Part shown: positions 29,678-38,933 of the stretch, piece by piece
Layout: each line of letters opens with the position of its first letter
Numbering within the stretch: the stretch's first letter is position 1
Assembly (NCBI RefSeq): GCF_001483755.1
Contig: NZ_LQBK01000033.1
Location: forward strand, 222,783-286,782
Reading direction: 5' to 3'
Origin: Kocuria rosea subsp. polaris
GTDB taxonomy: Bacteria > Actinomycetota > Actinomycetes > Actinomycetales > Micrococcaceae
DNA length: 64,000 nucleotides
Notes under the pieces: model-generated
What the model saw: the letters and a program-made list of their open reading frames with translations, nothing else
Databases searched by the model: none
What the model was told of the DNA's origin: nothing
Program-made: the position numbers and the translations under genes

Positions 29678-32677
29678 CTACCCGGCGGGCTGCTCCGCCG
29701 GTTCCCCGGCCGGTTCCTCGGGGGCCAGGGCCCCCTCGGCCTCGGGCGCGACGACGCCGTCCGCCTCGAGCGCCCGCTCGATGGCGTCCTGGAGCCGCTG
29801 CTGGGCCTCCCCGTAGGAGGTCCAGTCGCCCTCCTGCAGGGCCTCCTCGGACTCCTGGATCGCCTGGTTGGCGTCGCTGAGGGCGTCCTCGAGGCTGCCG
29901 CCGCCGGCCGGGGCTCCCGACCCGTCCTCGCCGGCCCCGTCGGGGCTCCCGGCCTCGGCGTCGTCCACGCCCGCGCCGGAGGACGTCTGGGCGCCGGAGT
30001 CGCCCTGGAAGACCTCGTCGAGGGCCTCCTCGAGGGTGGGCGCGAAGCCCACCTCCTCGCCGAAGCCGACGAGCACGCGCCGCAGCGTCGGGTACGCGGC
30101 GTCGCCCGAGGACTGGACGTAGACGGGCTGGACGTAGAGCATGCCGCCGCCCGCCGGCAGGGTGAGCAGGTTGCCGTTGATGACCTCGGAGGCGCCCTGG
30201 CGGAGCAGGTTCAGCTCGGTCGAGACGTCCGTGTCCGAGTTGAAGAGGTTCTGCGCCTGTCCCGGTCCGGGCACCACGGAGGACCGCGGCAGCTCGAGCA
30301 GGCGCAGCGTGCCGTACTCGTCGCTCTTGACCCCGTCCTCGCCGGTCCCGGCGTCGGAGTTGGCGGACAGGTACCCGTACATCACGTTGCGCGTGTTGCC
30401 CGTCTCCGACTGCTGCGGGATGAAGGAGGTGGTGAGCGAGAAGTTGGCCTCGTCCTCACCGGGCATCCGCATCGAGAGGTAGTACGGGGGCAGGGCCACG
30501 TCGGTGTCCTGGGTCGGGTCGTTGGGCACGGACCAGACGTCGTCGTTGGCGTAGAAGCTGTTCGCGTCGGTGACGTGGTAGCGGTTGAGCAGCTCCCGCT
30601 GGACCTTGAACATGTCCTGCGGGTAGCGCACGTGCGCCATGAGCTCCGCGGACATCTCGGAGTACGGCTGGAGCGTGTTCGGGAAGACGTTCTGCCACGC
30701 CTTCAGCACCGGGTCCTGGTCGTCCCACGCGTACAGGTTCACGGTGCCGTCGTAGGCGTTGACCGTGGCCTTGACCGAGTTGCGGATGTAGTTGACCCGC
30801 TCCGGGGGCAGGGTCGCCGCCGCCCCCTGGGCGGTCTGCGTGTCCTGGGTGGCCTCCTGGAGCACCGACGGCGTCGAGTACGGGTAGGCGTCCGAGGTGG
30901 TGTAGGCGTCCACGATCCACTGCACCTGGCCGTCGATGATGGCCGGGTACGGGGCGCCGTCGACCGTCAGGTACGGGGCGACCTTCTCGATGCGCTCGCG
31001 CGGGTCCCGGTCGTAGAGGATCTGCGACTCCGGGCGCACGGCGTCCGAGAGCAGCATGTCCGAGGACTGGAACTTGATCGAGTAGGCCAGGCGGTTGAAG
31101 AAGTTGCCGATGCTGGGCCCGCCGTTGCCGGCGAACGTCGTCTTGGCGTCCCCCTCCTGGTCGCCGGCCGTCTGCGGGCGGTCGAGCTCGAGGGGCTCGT
31201 CGCCCTCCGCGCCGCCGACGATGGAGTACATCGGGGAGTTCTCCCCGAAGTAGATGCGCGGCTCGTAGTCGTCCGAGATCACGCCCCGGGACGGGATGCC
31301 GGCCTGCATGAACTGCGGCTTGCCGTCGACCTCGACGCGGTTGCCGTAGGCGGCGACCACGCCGTAGCCGTGGGTGTAGACCACGTGCTGGTTGAACCAC
31401 CCCTGGTTCTGGTCGGGGTTCAGCTCACGCGTGGCGATCACGGTGTCCTGGACCTCGCCGTCGATCTCGTAGCGGTCCACGTTGAGGGTGTCCGGGAACT
31501 GGTAGTAGGGGCGGAACTGCTGCAGCTGGGAGAACGCGGCGGAGACCACGTTCGGGTCCAGCAGGCGGATGTTCGAGGTCGTCTCGGTGTCCTGGCGCAG
31601 GGCGCCCTGCTCGGTCTCCGTGGTGGCGTCGTACGGCATGACCTCGGCCGAGTCCAGCCCGTAGGCCGAGCGGGTGAGGTCGATGTTGCGCTGGATGTAC
31701 TGGTTCTCCAGGGCCTGCTCCGTGGGCGTGACCTGGAAGCGCTGGACGATCCAGGGGTAGATCCCGCCGGCCACCACCGCGACCACGAGCAGCATGGCGG
31801 TGCCGATGACCGGCAGCCGCCAGCGGCCGATGAACGAGGCCACCACGAACAGGATCGCCACGATCAGGGCGGCCGCCGCGAGGATCGCCTTGGTGGGGAT
31901 CACGGCGTTGACGTCGGTGTACAGGGCGCCCGTCCACGACCCGGACGAGGACTGCAGCGTGGAGTACCGGTCCAGCCAGAAGTTCGCGGCCTGGAGCAGC
32001 AGGAACAGCGCGGCCAGCACCCCCAGGTGCACGCGCGAGGCACGGGTGGTGCTGAGCCCCCGCTCGGTGATCCGGATGCCGCCGTAGACGTAGTGCATCA
32101 GGATCCCCGCCACACCGGCGAGCAGGATCGCCGAGACGAGGAAGCCGATGAGGAAGCGCAGGAACGGGAGGGTGAAGACGTAGAAGCCGAGGTCGAGGCC
32201 GAACTGCGGGTCCTCCTGGCCGAACGGCTCCTGGTTGAGGAACAGCAGCACCGTGTCCCACTGGGTCATCGCCGTGCTCGCCGCGAAGAGCCCGAAGAGC
32301 ACGGGGACGACCACCATGACGATCTTGCGGACCGGCTCCAGGGCCTCCTGGTAGCGGCGCAGGTTGTCGTCCACGATGGACTCGGCCGTGATCGGCCGGT
32401 GCCGGTAGGCGAGGAAGAGGCTGGCGAACATCAGCGCCGCCACGAGCACGGCCGCGACCACGAAGATCACGATCTTCGTGACGTTCTCCGTGACGAACAC
32501 GCTGAGGTAGCCCAGCTGGTCGTACCACAGGACGTCCGTGTAGAGCTGCGTCAGTCCCACGAAGGCGGCCACGAGGACCAGGACGACCACGACCGTCGGC
32601 CACAGCGCACCCCGTTTCCGCCGCTGTCCTGCTGGCTGCTGCCTCGGTGGTCGGGGGGCTGTTGGTCCGGCGGTCAC
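29678..32677 (-). CDS. UPF0182 family large membrane protein
   Basis: 999 residues. About seven membrane segments in the first 330 residues (first at about 27-47), then a large, mostly soluble domain containing NPGNSG-free motifs such as [10 protein letters not shown] and [10 protein letters not shown] typical of UPF0182/COG1615, and an acidic Glu/Gln-rich C-terminus. Function is unknown. The GTG start has GAGGT 5 bases upstream. In mycobacteria its homologue (Rv3193c as I recall) is next to the same PDZ/Lon-like gene, so the pair is conserved. Confidence 0.92.
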   Translation of the reverse strand: MTAGPTAPRPPRQQPAGQRRKRGALWPTVVVVLVLVAAFVGLTQLYTDVLWYDQLGYLSVFVTENVTKIVIFVVAAVLVAALMFASLFLAYRHRPITAESIVDDNLRRYQEALEPVRKIVMVVVPVLFGLFAASTAMTQWDTVLLFLNQEPFGQEDPQFGLDLGFYVFTLPFLRFLIGFLVSAILLAGVAGILMHYVYGGIRITERGLSTTRASRVHLGVLAALFLLLQAANFWLDRYSTLQSSSGSWTGALYTDVNAVIPTKAILAAAALIVAILFVVASFIGRWRLPVIGTAMLLVVAVVAGGIYPWIVQRFQVTPTEQALENQYIQRNIDLTRSAYGLDSAEVMPYDATTETEQGALRQDTETTSNIRLLDPNVVSAAFSQLQQFRPYYQFPDTLNVDRYEIDGEVQDTVIATRELNPDQNQGWFNQHVVYTHGYGVVAAYGNRVEVDGKPQFMQAGIPSRGVISDDYEPRIYFGENSPMYSIVGGAEGDEPLELDRPQTAGDQEGDAKTTFAGNGGPSIGNFFNRLAYSIKFQSSDMLLSDAVRPESQILYDRDPRERIEKVAPYLTVDGAPYPAIIDGQVQWIVDAYTTSDAYPYSTPSVLQEATQDTQTAQGAAATLPPERVNYIRNSVKATVNAYDGTVNLYAWDDQDPVLKAWQNVFPNTLQPYSEMSAELMAHVRYPQDMFKVQRELLNRYHVTDANSFYANDDVWSVPNDPTQDTDVALPPYYLSMRMPGEDEANFSLTTSFIPQQSETGNTRNVMYGYLSANSDAGTGEDGVKSDEYGTLRLLELPRSSVVPGPGQAQNLFNSDTDVSTELNLLRQGASEVINGNLLTLPAGGGMLYVQPVYVQSSGDAAYPTLRRVLVGFGEEVGFAPTLEEALDEVFQGDSGAQTSSGAGVDDAEAGSPDGAGEDGSGAPAGGGSLEDALSDANQAIQESEEALQEGDWTSYGEAQQRLQDAIERALEADGVVAPEAEGALAPEEPAGEPAEQPAG

Positions 32678-32834
32678 TGGTTACCTCTGCAATCGGCGTC
32701 GTTCGTCAGGTGTGGTGCGTGAAGTCGTGGGGTGCGGGGTGCGTCGGGGAGGAACGCCGCCGGCGGGTCGCCGGGGCACCCCGTCCATTCTGCCTTCGGG
32801 CTTCTCGGGGGTGCAATCGTGCACGCGGCGGCCG

Positions 32835-33914
32835 TCATCGGGCCGCGCACGACGGCAGCGCCGAGAGGTCCCCGCCGTCCCCGGCGGCCTCGGCCGCGGC
32901 CACGGCGTCGTCGAGGGTGCGCACGGACACGACCGTCAGGCCCTCCGGGACGTGGCCCTGCGCCTCGGCGCAGTTGCCCTCGGGGGCGAGGAAGACCTCC
33001 GCCCCGGCCGCCGCGGCTCCCTCGAGCTTCTGCCGGATGCCACCGATGGGCCCCACCTCCCCCTCCGGGGTGATGGTGCCGGTGCCGGCCACGTGCCGGT
33101 CCCCGGCGATCGAGCCCGGGGTCAGCTCGTCGACGATCCCCAGGGCGAGCATCAGCCCGGCGCTGGGCCCGCCGACCTCGTCCAGCTCGAAGGCCACGTC
33201 GATCGGGAAGTCGTAGGCGGGCAGGAGGTACACGCCGAGCTGCCAGTTCCCGGACGCCTCGTCGCGCACGGTGTCCACCTCGACCTCGCGCGGGGCCCCG
33301 GAGCGCTCGACCTGCAGGGTGACGCCCCGCTCCCCCGCCGCATCGAGGGCCGACTTCAGGGACGGCAGGGAGGTGACGGGGGCACCGTCCACGCCGCGCA
33401 GGACGTCGCCGTGCTCGAGCACCCCCTCCGCCGGGCCGTCCGGCACGGTCCCCTGCACCGAGAGCCGCGTGTCGAAGTCCTCGCCCAGGTGCGTCAGCGC
33501 CGCCGCGACCGAGTCCTCCTGCGAGGTGCTCATGGCCGCCATGCTGTACTGGGCGGCCTCCTCGTCGGTGACGTCCCGGGGGTAGAGGGTGTCGGCCGGC
33601 ACGACGGACGCGGACGGGTCCAGCCAGGACCCGAGGACGGTGAGCACGTTGACGCTCTTGTCGGGTCCGCCGGTGACGTAGACCGTGGTCAGGTCCAGGA
33701 CGGACTCGCTCGGATAGGTCCGGGCGCCGGAGACGCCCAGCAGCTGCCGGCCGTCGTGCTCCCCCACCGTGTTGAACGTGGGGCCCGGCGCCTCGATCAC
33801 GAACGGCGCGGGCAGCACCGTCCCGGCCAGCAGCAGGCCGGCGGACCCCAGCAGCGCCCAGGACTCGAGGCCTCGGCGGCGCTGGGCTCGGAGCGGGCGG
33901 GGGGATGCGGTCAC
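32835..33914 (-). CDS. PDZ-domain Lon-like (S16) membrane protease
   Basis: 359 residues: N-terminal membrane segment (about 17-36), PDZ domain (about 125-210, with VPDGPAEGVLEHGDVLRGVDG), and a C-terminal Lon-type proteolytic domain with catalytic Ser251 in GGPSAGLM and Lys296 in GGIRQKLEGA. The AAA+ part of Lon is absent. This is the YlbL/SdrC-like group; YlbL degrades a division inhibitor in Bacillus, but the substrate here is unknown. GTG start. Leftward, divergent from the metalloprotease gene; 157 bases separate it from UPF0182. Confidence 0.9.
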   Translation of the reverse strand: MTASPRPLRAQRRRGLESWALLGSAGLLLAGTVLPAPFVIEAPGPTFNTVGEHDGRQLLGVSGARTYPSESVLDLTTVYVTGGPDKSVNVLTVLGSWLDPSASVVPADTLYPRDVTDEEAAQYSMAAMSTSQEDSVAAALTHLGEDFDTRLSVQGTVPDGPAEGVLEHGDVLRGVDGAPVTSLPSLKSALDAAGERGVTLQVERSGAPREVEVDTVRDEASGNWQLGVYLLPAYDFPIDVAFELDEVGGPSAGLMLALGIVDELTPGSIAGDRHVAGTGTITPEGEVGPIGGIRQKLEGAAAAGAEVFLAPEGNCAEAQGHVPEGLTVVSVRTLDDAVAAAEAAGDGGDLSALPSCAAR

Positions 33915-34058
33915 GGGCGGTCCTCGGCGGTCGTCGTCGGGAGGACCGGGGGCCGCGGGGCCGCCCGGTCCGGACGGTCCAGCTTATCGCGCGGGACCCC
34001 GCCCTGAGCTTCCAGCGAACTGGGAGTTGGCTCATGGTCGGCCCCGTCCGGTGCTCGC

Positions 34059-34064
34059 TACGCT
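34059..34064 (+). promoter_or_regulatory. -10 box upstream of leader ORF and metalloprotease
   Basis: TACGCT followed by GGGAGCA and GTG at 34072: the same TANNNT-GG layout and 7-base spacing as the other predicted leaderless starts in this window. Confidence 0.45.
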
Positions 34065-34071
34065 GGGAGCA

Positions 34072-34134
34072 GTGACGTCGGGCGCGCCCGTGCCGCCCGA
34101 TCCCCGACCCGACCGAAGAACGGTGGACCCATGA
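34072..34134 (+). CDS. Predicted 20-codon leaderless upstream ORF
   Basis: GTG start at 7 bases after a TACGCT box, reading VTSGAPVPPDPRPDRRTVDP and stopping at a TGA that overlaps the next ATG (ATGA, 34131-34134). If transcription starts where predicted, ribosomes must translate this peptide first and then restart on the metalloprotease gene. The peptide is Pro/Arg/Asp-rich with no domain. Alternatively the transcript starts further upstream and this is chance; the exact ATGA overlap and the promoter spacing are the only support. Confidence 0.4.
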   Translation: MTSGAPVPPDPRPDRRTVDP

Positions 34135-35573
34135 CTCCCCAGCCTCCCCACGACCGCCCCGGGAACACTCCCGGGGACGACTCCGGCGACGGCCCCAAGG
34201 ACCCTTTCCAGGAGATGCTCGAGCGCCTCATGGGGCAAAGCGGGATGAGCCCCGAGGACCTCCAGCGCGCCGGCGTGCCGGTGGACCCCCAGGCGATGTC
34301 CATGATGTTCCAGCAGATCCAGTCCATGATGGGCGCGGGGGCGTCCGAGGGCCCGGTCAACTGGAAGCTCGCCCACGACCACGCCCGGCGGATCGCCGCC
34401 GAGGGCGGCGACCCCTCCGTGACCCCCGCCCAGCGCGGCGCGGTGGAGGACGCGATGCGCCTCGCCGAGCTGTGGCTGGCCGACCACACCGAGTTCGGCC
34501 AGCCCTCGATCCTGCCCCGGGCGTGGTCCCGCGCGGAGTGGATCGAGGCCACCCAGGAGACCTGGAAGGACATGACGGGTCCGGTCGCGGAGTCCGTGAC
34601 GAAGGCGCTCACCGACGCCCTCACCCAGCAGCTGCCCCCCGAGCTGTCCGCCATGATGGGCGGGGCCTCGGGCATGCTCGCCGGCGCGGGCGGCATGCTG
34701 TTCGGGATCCAGCTGGGCCAGGCCATCGGCGGACTGTCCCGCGAAGTGCTGTGCTCCACCGACATCGGGCTGCCGCTCGCGGAGGGGCGGTCCGGGCTGC
34801 TGCCGGCCAGCATCAAGGACTTCGGCGAGGGCCTGGACATCCCGGCGCAGGAGATCATGCTCTACGTCGCCGTGCGCGAGGCCGCCCACGTCCGCCTGTT
34901 CGCGGCGAACCCGTGGCTGCGCCAGCACGTCCTGGACCTCGTCAAGCGCTTCTCCGCGGGGATCCACATCGACATGGCCCGCATCGAGGAGGCCGCGCGG
35001 GAGATCGACCCGATGGACCCGTCGAGCATGCAGGAGGCCCTGTCCTCCGGGATCTTCGCCCCGCAGCAGACCCCCGACCAGGAGGTCACGCTCAAGCGGC
35101 TCGAGACCGTGCTCGCCCTCGTGGAGGGCTGGGTGCACGTGGTGACCGTCGCCGCGACCGCGAACCTGCCGTCCGCCGAGGCGCTGTCCGAGACCGTCCG
35201 GCGGCGCCGGGCCTCCGGCGGGCCCGCCGAGCACGCGTTCGGCTCCCTCGTGGGGCTGGAGCTGCGCCCGCGCCGGCTGCGCGAGGCCGCCGAGTTCTGG
35301 CAGTACGTCGGCGAGCGCCGCGGCGTGCAGGACCGGGACGGGCTGTGGGACGCGGCGGAGCTGCTGCCCACCGACGAGGACCTGGACGACCCCGCGGGCT
35401 TCACCGAGCGCCGCGGGCTGCTCACCGCGTCCGAGGACGAGGTCGACGCCGCGCTCCAGCGGCTGCTCTCGGGCGGCTACGAGGGGCCCGGAGCCGACGG
35501 CGCCCCCGGCGCGGACGGCGGCCCCGGGGGGCCGGAGGGCGCCGGGCCTCAGGACGGGGACGGCTCCCGCTGA
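34131..35573 (+). CDS. DUF2342/zincin-type putative metalloprotease
   Basis: 480 residues. Disordered acidic N-terminus (1-30), helical domain with a Met-rich stretch (FQQIQSMMGAG), a Gly/Met-rich segment MMGGASGMLAGAGGMLFGIQLGQ that may insert in a membrane, and the family segment VREAAHVRLFAANPWLRQHV around residue 250. The family is annotated as zinc-dependent metalloprotease, but the motif here is REAAH, lacking the first His of HExxH, so activity is unproven. Weak GGTGG precedes the ATG, which overlaps the leader ORF stop. Its 3' end overlaps the convergent YgjP-like gene by 25 bases. Confidence 0.85.
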   Translation: MTPQPPHDRPGNTPGDDSGDGPKDPFQEMLERLMGQSGMSPEDLQRAGVPVDPQAMSMMFQQIQSMMGAGASEGPVNWKLAHDHARRIAAEGGDPSVTPAQRGAVEDAMRLAELWLADHTEFGQPSILPRAWSRAEWIEATQETWKDMTGPVAESVTKALTDALTQQLPPELSAMMGGASGMLAGAGGMLFGIQLGQAIGGLSREVLCSTDIGLPLAEGRSGLLPASIKDFGEGLDIPAQEIMLYVAVREAAHVRLFAANPWLRQHVLDLVKRFSAGIHIDMARIEEAAREIDPMDPSSMQEALSSGIFAPQQTPDQEVTLKRLETVLALVEGWVHVVTVAATANLPSAEALSETVRRRRASGGPAEHAFGSLVGLELRPRRLREAAEFWQYVGERRGVQDRDGLWDAAELLPTDEDLDDPAGFTERRGLLTASEDEVDAALQRLLSGGYEGPGADGAPGADGGPGGPEGAGPQDGDGSR

Positions 35574-36133
35574 TCCTCCGCGGCGCCCTCCGCGCGCCGG
35601 TGCGCCCACGCCGCGCCGTCCAGGAAGGCCCGGGCCTTCTCGGCGAGGGGGTACCGGGCCTCCAGCTCCCGGAACCGGGGGCTGTGGTCGGCCTCGAGCA
35701 GGTGCGCGAGCTCGTGCACCAGCACGAAGTCGAGCACCCACTCCGGGGCCTCCTGGAGCTGCGCCGAGATCCGGATGACGCCGGTGGCGGGCGTCGCGGA
35801 GCCCCACCGGGCCTGCTGCCGTCCTGACCAGCGCACGTCGGAGGGCCGGGCGCGGCCGTCGAGGTGGCGCCGCGACAGCTCCTGTGCGCGCTGCAGGAGA
35901 CGGTCGTCGGAGCGCCGGTCGGCGCCCTTGGCCGCCTCGCGGCGCCGGCGCTCCACGACCCGGGGCACCAGTTCCCGGGTCCAGTGCTCGATCTCCCGCC
36001 GGGTGGCCGCCTGGGGGACCGAGAGCACCACCGTGTCCTCGCTCCAGTGGGCGGACACGGTCTTGCGCCGGCGCGCGGAGCGGCGCACGACGACCTCGGG
36101 CTGCGACGGTACGGGCATGGGGCCATTGAACAC
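35549..36133 (-). CDS. YgjP-like (DUF45) zinc metallopeptidase
   Basis: 194 residues from the first GTG; a second in-frame start (ATG at 36118, MPVPSQP) would shorten it by five. N-terminal beta strands VVVRRSARRRKTVSAHW and VVLSVPQAATRREIEHW, Arg-rich helical middle, RWSGRQQARWGSATP (the family RWGSC-like segment), then HELAH (140-144) with H150 in EADHSPRF as the third ligand. The zinc site is intact. Cellular substrate unknown; YgjP-like proteins often sit near DNA repair or restriction genes. No clear SD. Confidence 0.87.
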   Translation of the reverse strand: MFNGPMPVPSQPEVVVRRSARRRKTVSAHWSEDTVVLSVPQAATRREIEHWTRELVPRVVERRRREAAKGADRRSDDRLLQRAQELSRRHLDGRARPSDVRWSGRQQARWGSATPATGVIRISAQLQEAPEWVLDFVLVHELAHLLEADHSPRFRELEARYPLAEKARAFLDGAAWAHRRAEGAAEDQREPSPS

Positions 36134-36279
36134 GCCACGGGCGCGGGCCGCGAAACGCCGCCCGTGACCTGTGCACGGTCCGCCGGCGTGGACTGTGGAC
36201 GGCCCGCCGGCGGGCGCGCCGCAGGCCCGGCGCGGGTCACAGTGGGGGCGTCCCGTCCGCGCGTCCCGGAAGGCGTCCC

Positions 36280-37113
36280 GTGCCCACCACCCCGTTCCCC
36301 GGCCCGTCCCGGGCTCACCAGCAGGACGCGGGCCCGCGCGCGTCGTGCCTCGAGCGCCCCCGCCCGGACGAGGTGCACGTCCTGCTCCTGGGCCTGGACG
36401 GTCTCGCGGCGGCGCTGGCCGTGCGCCTGCTGCGCTGCGGCGTGCTCGGGCTCAACGTCAACGACTCCGCGGCCGTGACGGCCGCCGATCTCGGGACCGG
36501 CGCGTACCGGCCCGCGGACGTCGGCCGTTCCCGGGAGGCGGCCCTGCGCCGGAGGCTGCGCGAGCTCGATCCCCGTTGCGTGCCGGTGAGCGCGCCGGAG
36601 CTGTTCCCCGGCGCCCTGCTCCCGGGCACCGTCGTGGTGCACAGCCTCGAGCACCCGGCCGCTCCTCCGGCCGGCCGTTCCGTGCCCGCGGCGGGGGAGC
36701 CGGAGGCGTGGCCGGGGATCGATCCCCGGCACCCGCTCGTGTCGCTGCACCGTGCCGGCGGCGTCCTGCTGCGCTGGCCCACCGTGCCCTGGGCGCACCG
36801 GCCGTGCCCGGACTGCGTGCGGGCCACGCTCGACGGCCGGGAGCCCGGCCCGGCGCCCCCCGGTCCGGACGCCGTCCTCGCGGCGTGGGCGGCACCGGCC
36901 CACGCGGAGGCCGTGGCGGTCCGCCTGGCCGTCGAGGTGCTCCGGGTCGCCCTGGAGTCGCTGTGCGACGGCGACGGGCGCGGGGCGCTGCTCCCGGCCG
37001 GGGCGAGGGGCGGCGACCGGCACGCGGTCCTCTTCGCCCCGCCGTGGCCGGAGGCCGTGTCCCGGCCGCGGCTGGACCGGAGCCGGTGCCTGTGCGGGCT
37101 CGCTCAGGAGTGA
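36280..37113 (+). CDS. Degenerate ThiF/E1-like protein
   Basis: 277 residues. An N-terminal Rossmann-like half resembles E1/ThiF adenylyltransferases: VHVLLLGLDGLAAALAVRLL (38-43 in place of GxGGLG), LNVNDS (60-63) where E1s have the ATP-ribose Asp, and YRPADVGRSREAALRRRL (77-92), matching the E1 ADVGR-K helix. The catalytic Arg of the NLxRQ motif is missing, so ATP activation is doubtful. A cysteine pair C176/C179 (RPCPDC) and C270/C272 near the end could bind zinc. The GTG has GGAAGG 6 bases upstream. The 3' end overlaps uvrD2 by 10 bases. Function unknown. Confidence 0.7.
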   Translation: MPTTPFPGPSRAHQQDAGPRASCLERPRPDEVHVLLLGLDGLAAALAVRLLRCGVLGLNVNDSAAVTAADLGTGAYRPADVGRSREAALRRRLRELDPRCVPVSAPELFPGALLPGTVVVHSLEHPAAPPAGRSVPAAGEPEAWPGIDPRHPLVSLHRAGGVLLRWPTVPWAHRPCPDCVRATLDGREPGPAPPGPDAVLAAWAAPAHAEAVAVRLAVEVLRVALESLCDGDGRGALLPAGARGGDRHAVLFAPPWPEAVSRPRLDRSRCLCGLAQE

Positions 37114-38933
37114 GCGCGGTCGCCGCGCGGGCGCTCCCGGCGCTGGGGCGCGCGGGCCGTGTCCGTGCCGCGCAGGGCGTCGAGGAAGCGTGAGGCCCGG
37201 CGCGTGGGCCGGCCGCCCGGGGTGCGGGAGAGGGTCCAGGAGAGCACCAGGTGCTCCCGGGCCCGCGTGATGCCCACGTAGAGCAGCCGGCGCTCCTCGT
37301 CGATCTCGTCCGCGGTCTCGGCGAAGCCGATGGGCATCAGGCCCTCGCTGAGGCCCGCCAGGAAGACGGCGTCCCACTCCAGGCCCTTGGCCGAGTGCAG
37401 GGACGCCAGGGTCACCCCGTTCATCACGGGGGCGTCCTGCTGGGCCATGCGCCGCTCGAGCTCCGCGGTGAACGCGGGCAGGACGAACTGCTCCTCGCGG
37501 GCCGCGGCCTCCGCCGCCATCCGGTCCGCGAGGGAGACGAGCGCCGCCAGGGACTCCCACCGTTCGCGCACCGCCCCCGTGGAGCGGGGCGCCCGGTCCG
37601 AGTAGCCCAGGGAGGAGAGGATGTCGCGCACCAGGCGCGTCGGCTCGTCCGTGGCCTCGGCCGCCCGCGCCGCCGTGCGCAGCTGGACCACCGCCTGCTT
37701 GACCTCCGGGCGGTTGAAGAACCGCTCCGTGCCGCGCAGCTGGAAACCGATGCCCGCCTCCGCGAGGGCGGTCTCGAACGCCTGCGACTGCCCGTTGGTG
37801 CGGAACAGCACGGCGATCTCGGCGGCGGGCACCCCGTCGTCGATCAGGTCCTGGATGCGCGCCGCGGTCCCGGCCGCCTCGGCCTCGTCGTCCGCGTACT
37901 CGTTCCAGGACGGGGGCGGCCCGTCCGGGCGCTGGGCCACGAGGCGCAGCGGGGTGGCCCACGCGCCGGGGGTCGCGCCCCGCTCCGGCCGGCGGGCGGC
38001 GAGCAGGCGGTTGGCCGTCTCCACGACCTGCGGGGTGGAGCGGTAGTCGCGCACGAGCTCGATGACCCGGGCCTGCGGGTGCCGGGCCGGGAACTCGAGC
38101 AGGTGCCGGGAGGTCGCACCGGTGAAGGAGTAGATCGTCTGGGAGGCGTCGCCCACCACGCAGAGGTCGTCCCGGCCCCCGAGCCAGGCGTCGAGCAGGC
38201 GCTGCTGGAGCGGGGAGACGTCCTGGTACTCGTCGACGACGAAGTGGCGGTACTGCTCGCGCACGGTCGCGGCGACGCGCTCGTCCTCCTCGAGCACGGC
38301 CACCGTGAGCAGCAGGACGTCCTCGAAGTCGATGAGGTGCCGGTCGGTCTTGAGCTCCTCGTAGGACTGGTACAGGCGCTGGACCGTGCGCACGTCGTAG
38401 TTCAGGGGCATGTCCCGCCCGGCGGCCCGGGCCGGGTAGGTGTCGGGGGTCAGCATCGAGACCTTGGCCCACTCGATCTCGCCGGCGAGGTCCCGCACGG
38501 CCGCACGGTCCGTGGACAGGCGCATGTTCTGCGCGGCCTCCGTGATCAGCCGCGCCTTGTGCTCGACGAGCCCGGGCAGGGGCCCGCCCACGGCCTGGGG
38601 CCAGAAGTACTGCAGCTGGCGCAGGGCGGCCGCGTGGAACGTCCGCGTCTGCACCCCGGCGGCCCCCAGGCCGCGCAGCCGGTTGCGCATCTCGTTGGCG
38701 GCGCGGGCCGTGAAGGTCAGGGCCAGGACCTTCTGCGGGGTGTAGACCCCCGTGGCGATGCCGTAGGCGATCCGGTGGGTGATGGCCCGGGTCTTGCCCG
38801 TGCCGGCGCCCGCGAGCACGCACACGGGACCGCGCAGCGTGGTCGCGACCTCCCGTTGCTCCGGGTCCAGGCCGGCGAGGATGCGCTCCTCCAGGGTCGA
38901 CTCCACCTCCGTGGCGGCCTCGCCCGCGCTCAC
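37104..38933 (-). CDS. uvrD2: UvrD2-like superfamily 1 DNA helicase
   Basis: 3'-5' DNA helicase for repair, 609 residues. Walker A AGAGTGKTRAITHRI, motif Ia TFTARAANEM, Walker B VVDEYQDVSPLQ, motif III GDASQTIYSFTGA, LVRDYRST (IV), SLHSAKGLEWD (V) and VGITRAREHLVLSW (VI). Mycobacterial UvrD2 is longer, with a tetracysteine segment and HRDC domain; here the protein ends about 45 residues after motif VI. GTG start at 38933 overlaps the nudC stop (GTGA); another GTG lies one codon earlier. Linked with nudC as in mycobacteria. Confidence 0.93.
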   Translation of the reverse strand: MSAGEAATEVESTLEERILAGLDPEQREVATTLRGPVCVLAGAGTGKTRAITHRIAYGIATGVYTPQKVLALTFTARAANEMRNRLRGLGAAGVQTRTFHAAALRQLQYFWPQAVGGPLPGLVEHKARLITEAAQNMRLSTDRAAVRDLAGEIEWAKVSMLTPDTYPARAAGRDMPLNYDVRTVQRLYQSYEELKTDRHLIDFEDVLLLTVAVLEEDERVAATVREQYRHFVVDEYQDVSPLQQRLLDAWLGGRDDLCVVGDASQTIYSFTGATSRHLLEFPARHPQARVIELVRDYRSTPQVVETANRLLAARRPERGATPGAWATPLRLVAQRPDGPPPSWNEYADDEAEAAGTAARIQDLIDDGVPAAEIAVLFRTNGQSQAFETALAEAGIGFQLRGTERFFNRPEVKQAVVQLRTAARAAEATDEPTRLVRDILSSLGYSDRAPRSTGAVRERWESLAALVSLADRMAAEAAAREEQFVLPAFTAELERRMAQQDAPVMNGVTLASLHSAKGLEWDAVFLAGLSEGLMPIGFAETADEIDEERRLLYVGITRAREHLVLSWTLSRTPGGRPTRRASRFLDALRGTDTARAPQRRERPRGDRAHS

